Program-made: the position numbers and the translations under genes
Shown here: positions 49,898-63,200 of the stretch, piece after piece
How the letters are laid out: every line of letters starts with the position of its first letter
Numbering within the stretch: position 1 is the stretch's first letter
Origin: Paramecium tetraurelia
Taxonomy: Eukaryota > Ciliophora > Oligohymenophorea > Peniculida > Parameciidae
NCBI RefSeq assembly: GCF_000165425.1
Contig: NW_001799640.1
Span: 133,825 to 197,824, forward strand
Length of the DNA stretch: 64,000 bases
Direction: 5' to 3'
Notes under the pieces: generated by a model
Databases searched by the model: none
What the model was told of the DNA's origin: nothing
What the model saw: only the letters and a program-made list of their open reading frames with translations

Positions 49898-51790
49898 ATG
49901 AATCAGGATTGTGTAGAATGCCAGAAGAAAGATCAAAAAATCAAAGAGTTGAAATAGAAGATTGCAGAGTTAGAGGAATAGATCGAAACCTTTGGACCTG
50001 AGTTTTCCTAAGTCAAAGGACTTGATGAAAATTCGCAAAAGCTTTTGAAGGAAAACATACAGAAAGCCATAGGAGATTTGATTAATTAGGACCCAAAGCA
50101 AAAGTAAACTAGAAATGCATACTCTTAGACCAAATCAATTTAATGCTCCTTATTAAAGAACTTAAACAAGCAATTTGACTGAATTTTCAAGATAACTTAA
50201 CATCGATGAATAACACACCTATCTTGGATAAAGATTTTTTGAACACTTTCTAATTATCGGACCTGACATTGAAGAATTAAAATAAGTCAGTGAACACACA
50301 AATGAAGTCTTGGTGAAACCTAAAATTCTATATCAATTTCCTAATGTCAATTAACATCTTTAGTATAATCAATTTCCAGTATTTTAGTGATGTTGTTCCA
50401 ATCTACACATTCCCTAATGGTATCTTAGCAAAAAGGTTAGAGGCATCATCTCAAAATTTCAATGACAAAGTATTACCAGAATTAAAGCAAATTATTATGC
50501 AGACTCTCCAATTGACCAAGGGAGATAACGAATATTCAATAACCATTCCTAGAGAAGACATCTAAGAAAATAGTAGAATGACTGTAAGTTAATTTGTATA
50601 GGAGTCCAATCCAAATGTATTCAGGAACATCATTTGTTTTGAAATCAATGAATTCATTTGTTTGGATCCTAAAACATATGGTTGTTGGTTATGTCCGATA
50701 GTCCATTGTTTTGTGAGCTATTACCCATTCATCAAATTCTTTTTGAAAGAAAATGCCAACATATGGAACCAATTAAAACTTGAAAGAATTGAACCCTGTC
50801 TTTGTGAGGCATCGAGTCATGAAGTGTTAAAGAGAGACTTCGTGTTCATGAAGAGCAAATTGAATACTATAATAGATAGATTATTTGCCTTAAGAAGCAT
50901 TTAAGTAACTTATGACTAGAAATATCAATTGAATGAAATATAAATTCAAACACCCAAAAAGGATAGTGCATAATACTTATAATTTTTATGGGGTTGCGAT
51001 TAGACATTCCAAACCTTGTCATTCAAAGAGTTGGTGTACTTAATCTCTCATGTTTTACTTTCTCAAAGAGTTATCCTATTTTCTAAAAAGAAATCAGTGC
51101 TATCTCATGTGATGTTAACAGTCATTTCCCTCATGCACCCTTTCAACTACAAATTGCCCTTCTGTATATTCATACCAGATGAATTGATTGATAGATTAGC
51201 AGCTCCTTGTCCCTATTTTTTTGGAGTCGTTGGAGAATATGACAACTATTCCTCAAGAATTGAAGAAGCCCAATAAGAGGACATTACAATGTTTGGTAAT
51301 TTTTAACTCTATCTAAGATCTAAACACAAAGAGAGTGTTCTATTCAAAAAGTTAAAGTCGAGATTTGAAGAAATGCATTGCTCCAATCAAAAGAAATTCG
51401 CATCTTAAATAATTATACAGTGTGATCAATAATTCCAGAGACAATGCTTTCAAATAAGTTGGGAAACACAAACCACAAAAATTAGAGAAATCTGGCAGCT
51501 CTAATTAAATTTTTAAAGAGAATGAAAAATAGTATATGCAATTGCTTAAGGATATCGCAAAGTCATTCTAGACCTTTTGGCATTCCACAGTTACATAACA
51601 CATACCAGTTGATAGGAAATTCATCAAGACTGGTAGTATGGCTGCATTGAATTTGCAATTGCTTTCGGAAGTCATGTTATCAAAATGTCCCAAAGATTCT
51701 AAACGATTCATCAAAGAACTAATTTAAAACCCAACATTTACAGGTTATTTGGATGAACTTTATGAAGTTATTTATTAATAAAATTAATGA
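49898..51790 (+). CDS. DENN-domain protein (likely Rab exchange factor)
   Basis: Three introns of 25, 25 and 22 nt leave 1,821 nt, 606 residues. The N-terminus is a coiled coil (CQKKDQKIKELKQKIAELEE). The uDENN part follows with QRFFEHFLIIGPD and ILYQFPNVN, then the central DENN core with ICFEINEFICLDPKTYGCW, LVYLISHVLLSQRVILFSKK, and SLMHPFNYKLPFCIFIPDEL, and a dDENN part beginning at MFDLNTKRVFYSKS. DENN proteins usually load GTP onto Rabs in membrane traffic; the partner Rab cannot be told. The start lies 36 bp after the ligase stop. Confidence 0.88.
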
Positions 51791-51850
51791 ATTAAATGTC
51801 AATTCTAATTAAAATGTTTATAGAAACTAAATATAAGAATAATTATATCA

Positions 51851-54800
51851 TCAAAAAATTTAGACTCCCTTTTACCTCAATTTATCAACCTTTGTATCTC
51901 TAATAGTCAGAAAAGTCATTACGAGTGTCAATTGTTTAAGTTCAGGCATAAGAGATCCAATTCCCATTTGAGTATCCTATTAAATTTCTTAATTATTAAT
52001 TCGAACTCTAATTTGTTATTCTAGTCTTCTGGTCTTGTTATCCTCTGAACTATAAATAAAGTCCTCAGTGATCTAAATCGATTAAGATTTGTATTAAATA
52101 GGAGCCTAACTAACATCTTATATAATCCTATTGACCATTTCTGCTATTGTGTTATTCTAAGAGACTTAACATACAATTGGATTACACAACAACACAATAT
52201 CAACACTTTACAAAAAGCAAATCAAATAAATATCAGTTCCAAGGACGATTGGTTTTATAAATTTAATTTCATGTTTATATGTGTATCTTGATATCTTTTA
52301 TGTAAGATCTAATTAGACTTGAGCTTGTTTTTTATCCTTTTTCGAAATCAATAATGGAACATGAGTAGTGGGAGAGAGTTGTTCTTACTCCATGAATTCT
52401 GCGAAACTCATACTCTTTAAGATGATATAAGTTTGATTGTCAACCTAAAAGCTCATTTGTTCTTTCAATGCTCCTATTGGTACTATTGTTTATTTATAAC
52501 TAATGTTATTATCAAATTAGATCAGTTCTTCTATTTTCATTTATTGTTACAAGGTTTAGATGTTCCCCTTTTTGTCCTTATATTTGATCTAAATGTTTTC
52601 TTGTTTACAATCCTCCAATTAAGCAAGGAAATCTAATAAAGCAGAAGTAGAATCATTTTTATTAAATAACTAAGAAGTGCATTAGGATTCATTGAGTACT
52701 TTGATTATGACTTCTCTTAGATTGTTGATTTATTCGATATCTGTTTCCAATTCATTCTGGAAATCCAAATAAACTTAAATATATTCCGTATTTTTAAACA
52801 TTGAATTTTGCTATCTAAATTCCAAATTGTCATTTTAATAATAGATTTTAATTTAGTTATTATTAGTGTATTCTCTATTAATGGTATCTAAAATTGGTTA
52901 TCCCTTATCAAGTAGCAATATTTAATCGAATTCAATTATTTTATTAGAGTAGGTCTTAATAATGACTAATACTTTGTTGTCTACTATACTTTTATTTTCT
53001 TTAGAATTCTTGCCTCCTCCAATTTGAGGCATTAAATCTAATTTGATTTTATCAACTCCAAAATAATTGTTAATGAGTATTTGATCTTCGAAATTAGTAG
53101 AAAGTAACATTAATCCAAATAAGTAGATTTTATTAGCCAAATAGAATGACAGATTCTTTTGTGGTTGCATTTAAATAACTGATTCCAAATTTGGTTTCAA
53201 ATGTGATATTTTATACATTAATAAATGTAGATATTTTTTATCTACATTTATCTTTTCACTTAATTGATCAATGATCTATTGAACAGTTATTATTTTAGGA
53301 ATAAGTAAAGGTGTTGTATATTAATCAAAGAATTCTTCAATGACATTTTAATCAATAGATTAATTTAAGGCAGATTTATGAAAAATGATACCTGTTTTCA
53401 TTTGCTAACATTGATTCTGATTCAAATGATTGATAGTGAATATATTTGTTTAAATGAAGTGTCTTTATTCAAATTGGGTGTCATTATACAACTGCTCTTA
53501 CTTCAGAATCCACTCTGGGAAAACCTTTGGACTTACTAGAATATCTGGTAAATTTGCTTTGATATAAACCAACATATAAGCAGTTTCAGGATTATTCTTT
53601 TTTTTAGTGATGATTTCATCCAAATCTCCATCATAATCAGCTTGGGTATACTGTCCACCGAAGTTATTCTGGAATACTTCTTATTTAGTAGCTCTGGTAA
53701 CTATTTTATCATCGAATTTGAACCATTCTTAAGAGTTTTGGGTAGGTCTTATATAACAGTAATAATGACCATGGTTAATTGCTTCACCTCTATGTACTAA
53801 AACAGCGTACAGTTAATAGATCTCATCTACTTAATTGATTAAGTACTATTTGAAATTGATTTCATCATCATATTAGAAGTAATCATGAATCTTTGTAAAT
53901 CCTTGTCCATCAAATTGATATCTCTTTAAATTTATGAGTAAAATTGGAGGCAATTTCTTAAATCTATGATATTTGATTGCTTCCTGTTTACCATACACAT
54001 CATGAGTATAAGCATCCAATTATTCAGATTAGATGAACAACTCAAGAGATTCATTCAGAGAATTGGTGATATTCAAAGAGATGTCCATAAACTATTCAGA
54101 ATTTGAATTGTCAAACTTCTCATTCTTTATGTGATTCTCCAACTCTCCTTGAAATAGTTCATTAATGTCTTTCTCTATTTCAGGCACCTTTATACACATA
54201 GCTTTGAGAAGTTCCATGATGAATTCTTAAACATCCTATTAAAGAGCTTATTGATCTTTGTCCCATTTGAATGACTTAATGATTTCTTATGTCGAAATGG
54301 CTATCTAACTGTGTCTTAGATTGTAGAACAGGGCTTGTAACTATAAATAATCTTAAGAATAATTTACTGTGCATGGAAACTAATTGTACTAGTCAGACTT
54401 TATTGAATAGACCAGTTTCTCAAATATACCCAGATGAAATAGAATCTAAAATACACTATTCATATAACAGGTAGCTGAGTTATTGATTATACCTGTATAT
54501 CCTACTTCATCCCGACTATTGTATTTTGGTGCTAGTTCTATAAGAATTTCATTCTGCAAACACAATTGTTATTCCTTGACTTTTTGAGTGAGTTAGAGTT
54601 TTAGAAGATTGTCCTTTGGTTCTATTTTGATGTCTTTTTATTTTTTTGTTTTTTTGCTCTAAATTGAACTTGATAATTTATAAATTTTTCTAGGGAAACT
54701 ATTATTAAATTATACGAGTGATCCAATTATTGGCTAACAGGTTTACAGCTAACAAAAATACTTGCATTATCAGCCTTATTTTCAAATTCTATCTAGATAT

Positions 54801-55002
54801 CAAATTCACTCCCATCCTTAGCATGACAACTATATTGCAGTCTATTTTTCTCATCTTCAAATCTAATTTAGGAAAGTGGTGGGATCAATACAAATCTCTT
54901 TGTTTTATTGATTGGCATTTCAAATTCTTAACTTATGGTCACTTCTTATACTAAATTCTAGCTTTTACTTTTCATTTCTGATTATTGGGCATCATCTTGC
55001 AT
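51851..55002 (-). CDS. USP7-type ubiquitin-specific protease
   Basis: Cysteine protease that removes ubiquitin from proteins. A 26-nt intron (GTATAATTTAATAATAG...CTAG) leaves 1,042 codons. The N-terminal ~150 residues resemble a MATH-like beta domain (FEDEKNRLQYSCHAKDGSEF). The catalytic domain starts GYTGIINNSATCYMNSVFQ with the active-site Cys, has LKRYQFDGQG, and the His box HRGEAINHGHYYCYIRP followed by FKFDDKIVTR and NNFGGQY, which matches USP7/Ubp15 closely. The ~550 C-terminal residues should hold the ubiquitin-like domains seen in USP7. Start ATG 55002 was chosen as the first in-frame Met; 54918 is an alternative. Confidence 0.92.
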
Positions 55003-55211
55003 TTTATTTGAATATATATATTTATATGAACACAGATTCTTAACTTTAATATGATTATTTCTGAATAAAATACGATGGTGCTTCTAAATTCAATTATATA
55101 TTTAAAATACCTTTTTAGACAACCCTTAAGTCCAGACTATGACATTCTGAAATGTCCAAGCCCAATCAATTCATTCTAATAACTATTACATCAATTTAAA
55201 ATATTATAAAA

Positions 55212-56954
55212 TCAATTAACAAAAAATGTTATCATTGTTAGAGTGGTTAAAACAATGAAATAATAAGTGAAATAATAATAAGACAATTGCTTCTTCAGCT
55301 AGAATCTATCAATAATAATACTATTAATTTACTTTAATATTACAGACAATAACAAAGTCGATGCCATATTTAAAAGCGAGAAAATCAAAAGCAATTAAAT
55401 AATTAATGTGGTCTATGGATTAATTAGATGTGAATTGGCTTCATCTGAAATGAACAAAGGAAACTAGATATTGGTGCCATTCCAAGTTTATTTCAACAAG
55501 GCAATCCCGAACCCCACATTTAAATTGAAGAATGCTCCTGCGAAACAACCTGTTATGGCCATAATACCTAATCCCATCTTAGCTAATTGTGTATTTACTA
55601 AGAAATCACAAGCAGAATTCCCAAAAGCAAGGAAGGTCATACCTAAATATGAAGGACTGATTCCAGTTAGAGTTTGGATTAACTATTAACCTAGATCTAT
55701 GCAAAGGAATTACCACAATGAAATCAACAAGGACTTCCACTATTAATTTACACCACACAATAGAACAAATGGCACTCCAAATGGTTAAAGCCTAATTGAT
55801 TAAAGAGTATTATACTATAAAAGGTATTTAATGACAATAATGATATACTGCCAAAATGAGTGCTATGCATACTACATATAGCCAAAGAGGTTGATCAAAT
55901 AATAATGAATCATAAATATCTAAGACAAGTAGCAATAATAATGGAGTGAATAACAATTAAATGGAAGTTTTAATTTTGTTTTATTATTTCTTACCTTCTG
56001 TGTACTTACTAATTAAATCGAAACCCATTGTTAAAATAGTCTATAACTTTTGAAATGGTGATTGTTTGGAAAAGGCAATGACAACTTGTTCTTCATCCTC
56101 GTCATCACAACTTTCAGTTAGATATAGATTGACTTGCTGTTCTTCAAATTCTAATGATTGTTATTCATTTCCAAAATATTTGAAAGGTTTAACCTCATCA
56201 ATTTATTATGGCTATTGATACTCTTCTTCTGAGAGTAAACCTTATTGTTCCTCATGGTGTTCTTACTTCTTGATTATTTATAAATTCTCTTGACAATGTT
56301 TGATTTCTGATTTTTCATTTAACATAACAACAAATATGTACATTATATATAATGAAACAAAAAGAATTGAAAATTGATTGGAGATATATCCAATATAGCC
56401 AAACGTGATAATAGATCCTATTCCCAGAATATTAAATATTAGATCTCTTGTTAAAGATACTTTGTTCACTAATATATGTTTTGAATAATATAAGACTGAT
56501 CCTAAAACGAATGTAGTCATGAACAACCCACTACCAAAAATGCTACCAACTGCAATCAAAACACCTTGGTCATCTTCTCCTGTTGCAATAATCGCTGTTA
56601 TTACATCTGGTGCTCCATTGGCTAAGGCTATGAGTGTAATTCTGCTTTTATTTATTGATAATACCCTGAGAGTGTTTGCGATAATTTAAAATATTTGGCA
56701 ATGTGGGCAACAGCAGGAGACAAATAATTTTCGGCTGTTTTTGATAACAAGTTGAACATCACAAAGAAAAAGAATGGCTATATATTGATTGAGAGATTTA
56801 CAATGAAGATCAACACTAGAATGTAGTTTTCATCAAATTGACAATAGAAAAGTTGAGTGAAAGCTATTTTGGATTGATTATTGCAATTAGTTTAAACATA
56901 TAAGCATCTGTCACTCGATTCTTAAATATTCTCATATTTGCATAAATTATCCAT
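55212..56954 (-). CDS. Cation/calcium exchanger (CaCA superfamily, NCLX/NCKX-like)
   Basis: Ion-coupled Ca2+ exchanger. Two introns (23 and 31 nt) leave 1,689 nt, 562 residues. Both signature alpha repeats are present: alpha-1 GITLIALANGAPDVITAI with IAVGSIFGSGLF, and alpha-2 GISPSYLGMTFLAFGNSACD with ITGCFAGAFFNL. About eleven hydrophobic segments flank them. The cytoplasmic loop between the halves is Glu/Gln-rich and ends near ESCDDEDEEQV. The AFGNSACD pattern is closest to the NCLX/CCX and NCKX branches. The 31-nt intron between VDFIV and LIQTLTG is needed to reach alpha-2. A 217-codon open frame on the opposite strand (55255-55908) is a shadow of this gene. Confidence 0.9.
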
Positions 56955-57049
56955 ATTTTAATATCTTCAGCAATTAATTATAGTTTGAACAAACAATCGA
57001 ATTAATTTTAAATTCTTCCTCAATAAATAAATAATATTAAGACTTATTT
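56955..57049. promoter_or_regulatory. 95-bp divergent promoter region
   Basis: Only 95 AT-rich bases separate the divergent start codons of the exchanger and BET-like genes, so both promoters must be within or overlapping it. No specific motif recognised. Confidence 0.5.
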
Positions 57050-58050
57050 ATGGCAAGTCCTATAGATTTCAATCTAAACCAAATGCAAGTAGACTTCATC
57101 TTAGATAAAATGCCAAAGGGATTCTCTTTATTGTAAGCTAGTCTATTAAAAGCTCGAGAATAGAGAGTGGTAAGAAATCGGTCCCTTATAAGTCTCTAGT
57201 CCAAGAAAGTAAATAAATATGATGCCTCTTTCCAATCTAATAAATAAGAAGTAGTGGAAGACAAAAGTAAAAGAATCCAAAGGCAAACATCAACTTCCCA
57301 AAAAGAATCACGCAAACCATAGATGGATGATAGTAACATTAAAAAAGGATTGCACTTACTCTAGATGTTTAAATCTCATCCTGCATTTACATAAATTGAT
57401 GCTTAAGGGTAAATTAATATCGATAAAATTGAAGCTTATTTCTTATAGGAAGGTATTGCTTACTAGTAATTAAAAGGTAACTTGATTGACTTGAAGAATG
57501 AAATTAAACAAACATTGCAAAAATTACATTAAAATGCCTCCAATCAAATTTAGGATTTAGTTGCTTAATTAGAAATCCACTTTTATAATGTCTTTAAACC
57601 AATTTCAAATCAATCAAAGCCAACACCTGTTTAAAATAAGTAAGATTTATCTATCACACCTCTAGAAACACTCTAAATAAAACTATCCCTCACAAATCTA
57701 AAGATGCTTAAAGTTCAAAGAAACAAGACTAGATCATTATTACATTTGAAGAGAAAAGATAATTGGGTTAACATATAAGGGATTTGCCTTCAGAGCATTT
57801 AAAAGGAGTTTGGGAGATTGTTCAATAAACCGTTCAAACCAGAGAGGATGAAGAACTTGAATTTGATATTGATGTATTACCTCCGAAGATTATTAGAAAA
57901 CTATAAGAATATGTCAAAAATAAATTGTAATCTATCTATTTTCATTTTAACAGGAAAACAAAGAAAGTGAAGGTTGACCCTTCTATTAATTAAAGCTCAT
58001 AGAGATCCTTAAATCACGATAGTTCTTTTGCTTCTGAGTCTTTTGAATGA
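57050..58050 (+). CDS. BET-type protein: bromodomain-like region plus ET domain
   Basis: Two introns (26 and 27 nt) give 315 residues. Residues ~98-185 have the length and helical pattern of a bromodomain (LLQMFKSHPAFTQIDAQ, then IQDLVAQLEIHFYNVF as the last helix), but the acetyl-lysine-binding Asn and ZA-loop signature are not clear, so it may be degenerate. Residues ~220-285 are a convincing ET domain: ITFEEKRQLGQHIRDLP, LKGVWEIVQQ, ELEFDIDVLPPKIIRKLQEY. The tail is Ser-rich and basic (KTKKVKVD). ET domains recruit chromatin factors. The first intron is needed to reach the ET frame. Confidence 0.85.
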
Positions 58051-58187
58051 GAATATAATTATAATATCATTATAACCATTAATATTCAAAATTTGTAATT
58101 TTGAATAAATTTAATTATTCAACTTATTCTATATTATGTTTACAATTTAACTCAATAAATTTCTATTTAAATTTCAATATTAAAATT

Positions 58188-58968
58188 ATGATAACAATCC
58201 TATCTATTTCATTCCTAATCTCAATAACCTATTCATAATTCCTGAGACCAACTGAAGACACTTAAGTAGCAATCAAGTCTTGTGGAATTCAAGAATATCT
58301 ACTTCCTAATATCTACCAAGTATAAGGAAGTGCATCAACCATTATGGAACCAACTCAAGCCACCATTACTTTGAATATTGAAGTTAAAAAAGTCCAAGCT
58401 TAAGAGGCACTCTAGTAATTGGCTAACATTTCAGACAAAGCCATCAAGTAATTATTATGTTATCTATTTCAGGGCTATCAAGGAACAATCAAATAGTGAT
58501 CTAAAGATTTAGACCAATGATTATTAGATTTAACCATATACAGAGTACGATTATACAGTAACTCCAGCAAATTTGATCTTTAAAGGGTTCAAAGCCAACA
58601 GTTAACTCACTATTGAAACGCTAAATATCAGTGAAGTTGGAAAGTAAGAATTATTTGTATCCTAGAATCATCGATATTGCTGTAAAAAATGGAGTTGAGA
58701 CAGTCGTTGGTGTAAGTTTCGATATAAGCAAAGAACAAAAACGAAAAATTAAAGATAATTTGGTTGAGCATGCCATTGAAGATGCTAGACATACTGTAAA
58801 TATAAATATTCTATAAATTTAAAGGCTGATGTTGTTTTGAAAGAAATCAACATGAAAATCGTATCAGTTAAAAGTGTTGTTCTAAATGATGGCTACGGTT
58901 ACGATTAGGTGGGCGTCCTTCAATAAACAGTGACAGTAGGATACGTAATAGCCTCTATAGATTAATGA
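58188..58968 (+). CDS. Secreted SIMPL-domain (DUF541) protein
   Basis: Three introns (25, 22 and 29 nt) leave 705 nt, 234 residues. Starts with a signal peptide, MITILSISFLISITYS. The body follows the SIMPL/DUF541 pattern: VQGSASTIMEPTQATITLNI, AQEALQQLANISDKAI, DYTVTPANLIFKGFKANSQL, IIDIAVKNGVETVVGVSFDI and VTVGYVIAS at the end. SIMPL proteins are common in bacteria as periplasmic proteins; in animals the family is represented by IRAK1BP1. Expected to be secreted or in the ER; biochemical role unknown. All three introns are needed and each fits in phase. Confidence 0.85.
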
Positions 58969-59631
58969 TTTCTATAAAATATAATAATATCTTATTTTCA
59001 CTATTTTTAGTAAATTGATTAAAAATTTCTTTTTGAATATGAATTTTATAATACTCATTTAAATCTGATAAATTAATGTTAATTATTCTTATTATGTAAA
59101 TTATATTCATCAAGATTCTGAACTGCTACACAAATGTATAGATTTTGTAAGTAACTTTAAATATTGGACACAAAATTAGAGTATTATAACATAACGAGTA
59201 AAACTTGTTATCTGACTAAATAATATCCTTATAAATACCTATTAGAGGCTAAATTCAATAATTTGAAACTATACACACCCTGATGTAAATTTGAATTGCT
59301 TATCGAAAATAAAAAAAATTAAGTATTCTTATACTAAATTTATTTATACAATTTTGTACAATAAATTGGAAAGACTAGAATTATAATAAAATGTAGATCG
59401 ACGGAAATTAATAATATATATATGAATAATATTATAACAGAAAATATAAAACAGATTAGTAATATAATATGAAAGACAAATTAATATTAAAAATAATGAT
59501 CAGAATTATGAATGGGAATAATTAATAAAACTATGGAAGTAAATAATTAAGACTTGAAAGATAGAAATAAATATCGAGTTGCAATTACTAGAATTATTTT
59601 TTATCTGATGAATGTATGTATTTTAGATATA
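58969..59631. other. Convergent intergenic region, no gene seen
   Basis: About 660 bp of very AT-rich sequence between convergent genes. Not clearly coding on either strand; no RNA gene seen. Confidence 0.55.
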
Positions 59632-60063
59632 TCATTCGAAATCTCTACCGCATAATGGTTCGTTTTCCCAACAAGCAAAATTACCATTCCATCTACCTAA
59701 ATTAGCATGTTTATTTCTGCTGTTAGTGACATAATTTAAATAGGGTTAGGTTCTAATTAGTAATGTTCATACTTAGGAGTTGTAAATGCATGTCCTTATC
59801 TTCTGTAATTTTAGAATTCATTGATCGCAATTCCAATAACAAATGCAGCACCGCAATACCACATTGACATATTTCGAATCAAACTAAGCGGAAATTGTAT
59901 TGGATTAATACTTGGAAACAAGTAGATTTCTGAATGATGATCTCCAGACAAAATCAAAAGGGTTTTGAGTGATTCCATGATTAAAATCTATAGGTACTCT
60001 ATGATTTATGACTCTTCTTGAGAAATTGTACTTTCCTACGAAAAAGTTGGATGATTCACTCAT
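59632..60063 (-). CDS. Small one-helix membrane protein (127 aa)
   Basis: Two introns (28 and 20 nt) leave 128 codons. The N-terminal part is basic (FSRRVINHRVPIDFNHG), one hydrophobic helix follows (MSMWYCGAAFVIGIAINEF), and the C-terminal part is rich in Asn, Trp and Cys (NLGRWNGNFACWENEPLC). The size and layout resemble accessory subunits of mitochondrial respiratory complexes, but I cannot name one. Unknown. Confidence 0.58.
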
Positions 60064-60211
60064 TTATTTATTTAATATAAAATAATTAGCTAATTTATAT
60101 AAATTTCTAGATGAGGACATAAGAGAGCCATTTCAACAGAGATTAATATTTCTATATTTAAGTATAATTCTTGTTTGGGTTACTATTAATATAAATAATT
60201 TTATATTTTTA

Positions 60212-63200
60212 ATGAAGAAAATTAGACAATACACGGAAGAATATTTGAAATATTCAATTGGATATACATAGATAGCCCTATCATAGGATTATTAAACATT
60301 TTGGATAATAATTGAGATAATTGCATAAATACAAAGAATAGCGATGGTTTTTTTGTTCGAAGAGGTGTTACATATTCTTTAAGATAGAAGAAATATAGAA
60401 ATAAATTATGTTTCAGATCAATGGGTATGCAAATTTATGTCTAAGACCTTTGTGCCTACTATTTTGATGGCAGATATGTTTTCGAATAATTCAATAATTG
60501 CAATTTAAATAATTTTGCTTATTCTTTTATGTTCGCCTTTAATAGCAATTGCAATATTCATTGAGTATGAGAAATCAAAGTTTGCCACCATCTAATTCAA
60601 ATCCCAAGTAGGAGGACCGGATAATTCGAATCGTAATTATTGGGTTAATTTTATTAGTTTCAATTAATCTTTTAAACAGATCTTATAATATGTCGAATTT
60701 TATTGAAAACTTTTTGTATTAATAGTTGATGGGAAATGATTAACGATCATGGTTAAATGTGGTTCGGAACTTTTTAGCTAAATTGTTGAATACATACCCT
60801 CACATATTCACTATACCTTTAATGTATTGGAATCTCTTAGTGGTGTTGTTGGTGATTTTTGATGTTGAAATATCAACTAATTAGAAATTATTCATGGTTG
60901 TTTTAGATACTCTTACAACCATTGAAATGATAGTCTTGTGGACATTTTCAATGATTGCTCAAAGGAGTTATACGATGTTTGATAATAATCATCTAAGAAT
61001 ATAATAGTCGACCTGGTTCAATATATCCTAAGTAGTGAAGTTCATGCCTATTATAGTTTAATTCATTTACTTTCTCTATTCAGAGTCCTAATATGATTAG
61101 AATATATAGATCTTAATAACATCAATTATCTAAATTAATTTGATAGGAGATTTATTGGATTTTTTTATTTCCATTCCCTATATGTTAGAATATAAGCAAA
61201 ATATATCCTTTTTATGCTTGAGTGCTTCCTTGACAATATCCCTTTCTCATTAATTTTAGTTGACATAAATGTAACTCTTTTCTATGTGTCTTATTTGTAT
61301 TCCAATTTTAACAAAGATGATTAAAGTCATATTCAATTATGTCATTCAATAAATATTTGATTAACAGTTGTATATGGAAAAGAAAAAAACTAAACAGCAA
61401 AAACGTTCAAGTTCAAGAAGATCCTAATTTGTGGAAGATGACTTGCAACCATTTGTGATAGAAAAGGAGATGTAGGAAATCAAAAAATAATAAATAGAAG
61501 CTTTAAAAAATCAGCATTTTCGATACTTTGTTCATTATTTAAGATACATATCCTTTTTTAGATTGTCAGATCAATAATCATTGGATAAATATTCTAAAAT
61601 TGATAACATAAAAAAATCAAATTTCTTGATTAAGATTATTGTTCTTATTAAATCTCATGTTCAAAATTGTACCAGTGTGTATTGCTATTGTAAGGGATTT
61701 AGAGGAGAAAGGAGATAAGTGATGGATAGTCGAAAGAATAAGGTTGAAATGAAAATTTATAACTCTATCTAAGTTAACAATATTTATCTTCAAATAGAAT
61801 TGGTAGAAAGATACATTAGACATTTCACTAAATATGTTTTCGAAATAGAAAATAATGAAAAGAATCCAAATATCTTTAGATTATCACAATTACTATTATA
61901 TATATGTGACTCTGAAGAATGTTATTAAGTTATGACATTTATAATGGACTATAAATAAAGAAACATCAAAAACACTTCAATGTTGAATGAAGTCACTCTT
62001 ACACTTATTATTTGTTTGGTCAAACATAAAGTTTTATAAAAGATGAAACATAATTTAACTTAAGACGAAGTAGAAATTGGAATAAGATATAAAAACTATA
62101 GAATCACTGAAATCAGAAGAGATCAAATTTTAAATCGTATCTTCAATAACATAGATTAAAAAATCAAATTTATTAAAAGTCTACTTGAATAGAAAATGAA
62201 CTTTCAATAATTGTTTTAATCACTGGTTCTACATGTTCGAAATATGACAAAAACACAAAAGGAAATAGAAGTTTTTTAAAAATATTCTAATTGTAGGACA
62301 TCTATTTTATTACATATGTTTTATACACTTGAAGTTACATGTGATTTTGATAAATTTGTTAGATTGAGAAATTCCTTAAAAACCAAGAATTACAAATTTT
62401 TTGAATATCCATCAATAAGTGCAAATACATCTTCAGTCTAGGGATTCCAAGTACTCTATCTAAAGACCAATTTGGCCAGACATTCAATAAATGGAAAATT
62501 TTTTAGAGGCTAAATTATGGATTTTTCAAATAATGCACCTTCTCTTTTGGGATACGAACCAAAAGAATTTAAACAAACTATTCAAACAGTACATCAAATA
62601 GTTACTCCAAATTTGGCTACATATCATGATTAATTACTAGAAATTTTCTTTCTTACAAATAAGCCTCCAATTATTCGCAAAAGAAGGCCACTCATTATGT
62701 AAAAGAAATTTAGAGAATTAGTGTTTTGTGAGATGTACCTTGATCTTTCATTTAACATATGTGAAGATGCCTTTCCTATTTATTGCTTTCTTAAATAGAT
62801 TGTGCCCTATGGAAAGTATGAAAATATCAAAGGGCATATTGTGATTTCTGATACATTTAAAATCTAAGGAATATCAAATTTAGCTTTAGAACAATTAAAA
62901 ATTAAAATTAATGACTATTATAATAAAGGCATCGAGGAAATTATTCCCAATTTTTCACATTATGTTGAATAATTGTAACATTAATATTAAAAGTACCAAG
63001 ATGAGGAAATTATTAGAGAGGAGAATGGTTCAATCAGCAATAAATTTGATTATCAATAATAAGAGCGATTGCTCATTCATTTTACAATTGAAGTTGAATA
63101 ACTGACATTTATCATCCCTAAATTTGATTCTCAATCAGAGATATATTATGCAAACTGTTCAATTATAATGTCAATAGGTTTTATACATACCAAAGTTTAT

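Noticed and set aside
55255-55908. 217-codon plus-strand open frame
   Set aside because: It lies opposite the alpha-2 repeat and helices of the exchanger gene, whose minus-strand reading has strong family motifs. It is a shadow.
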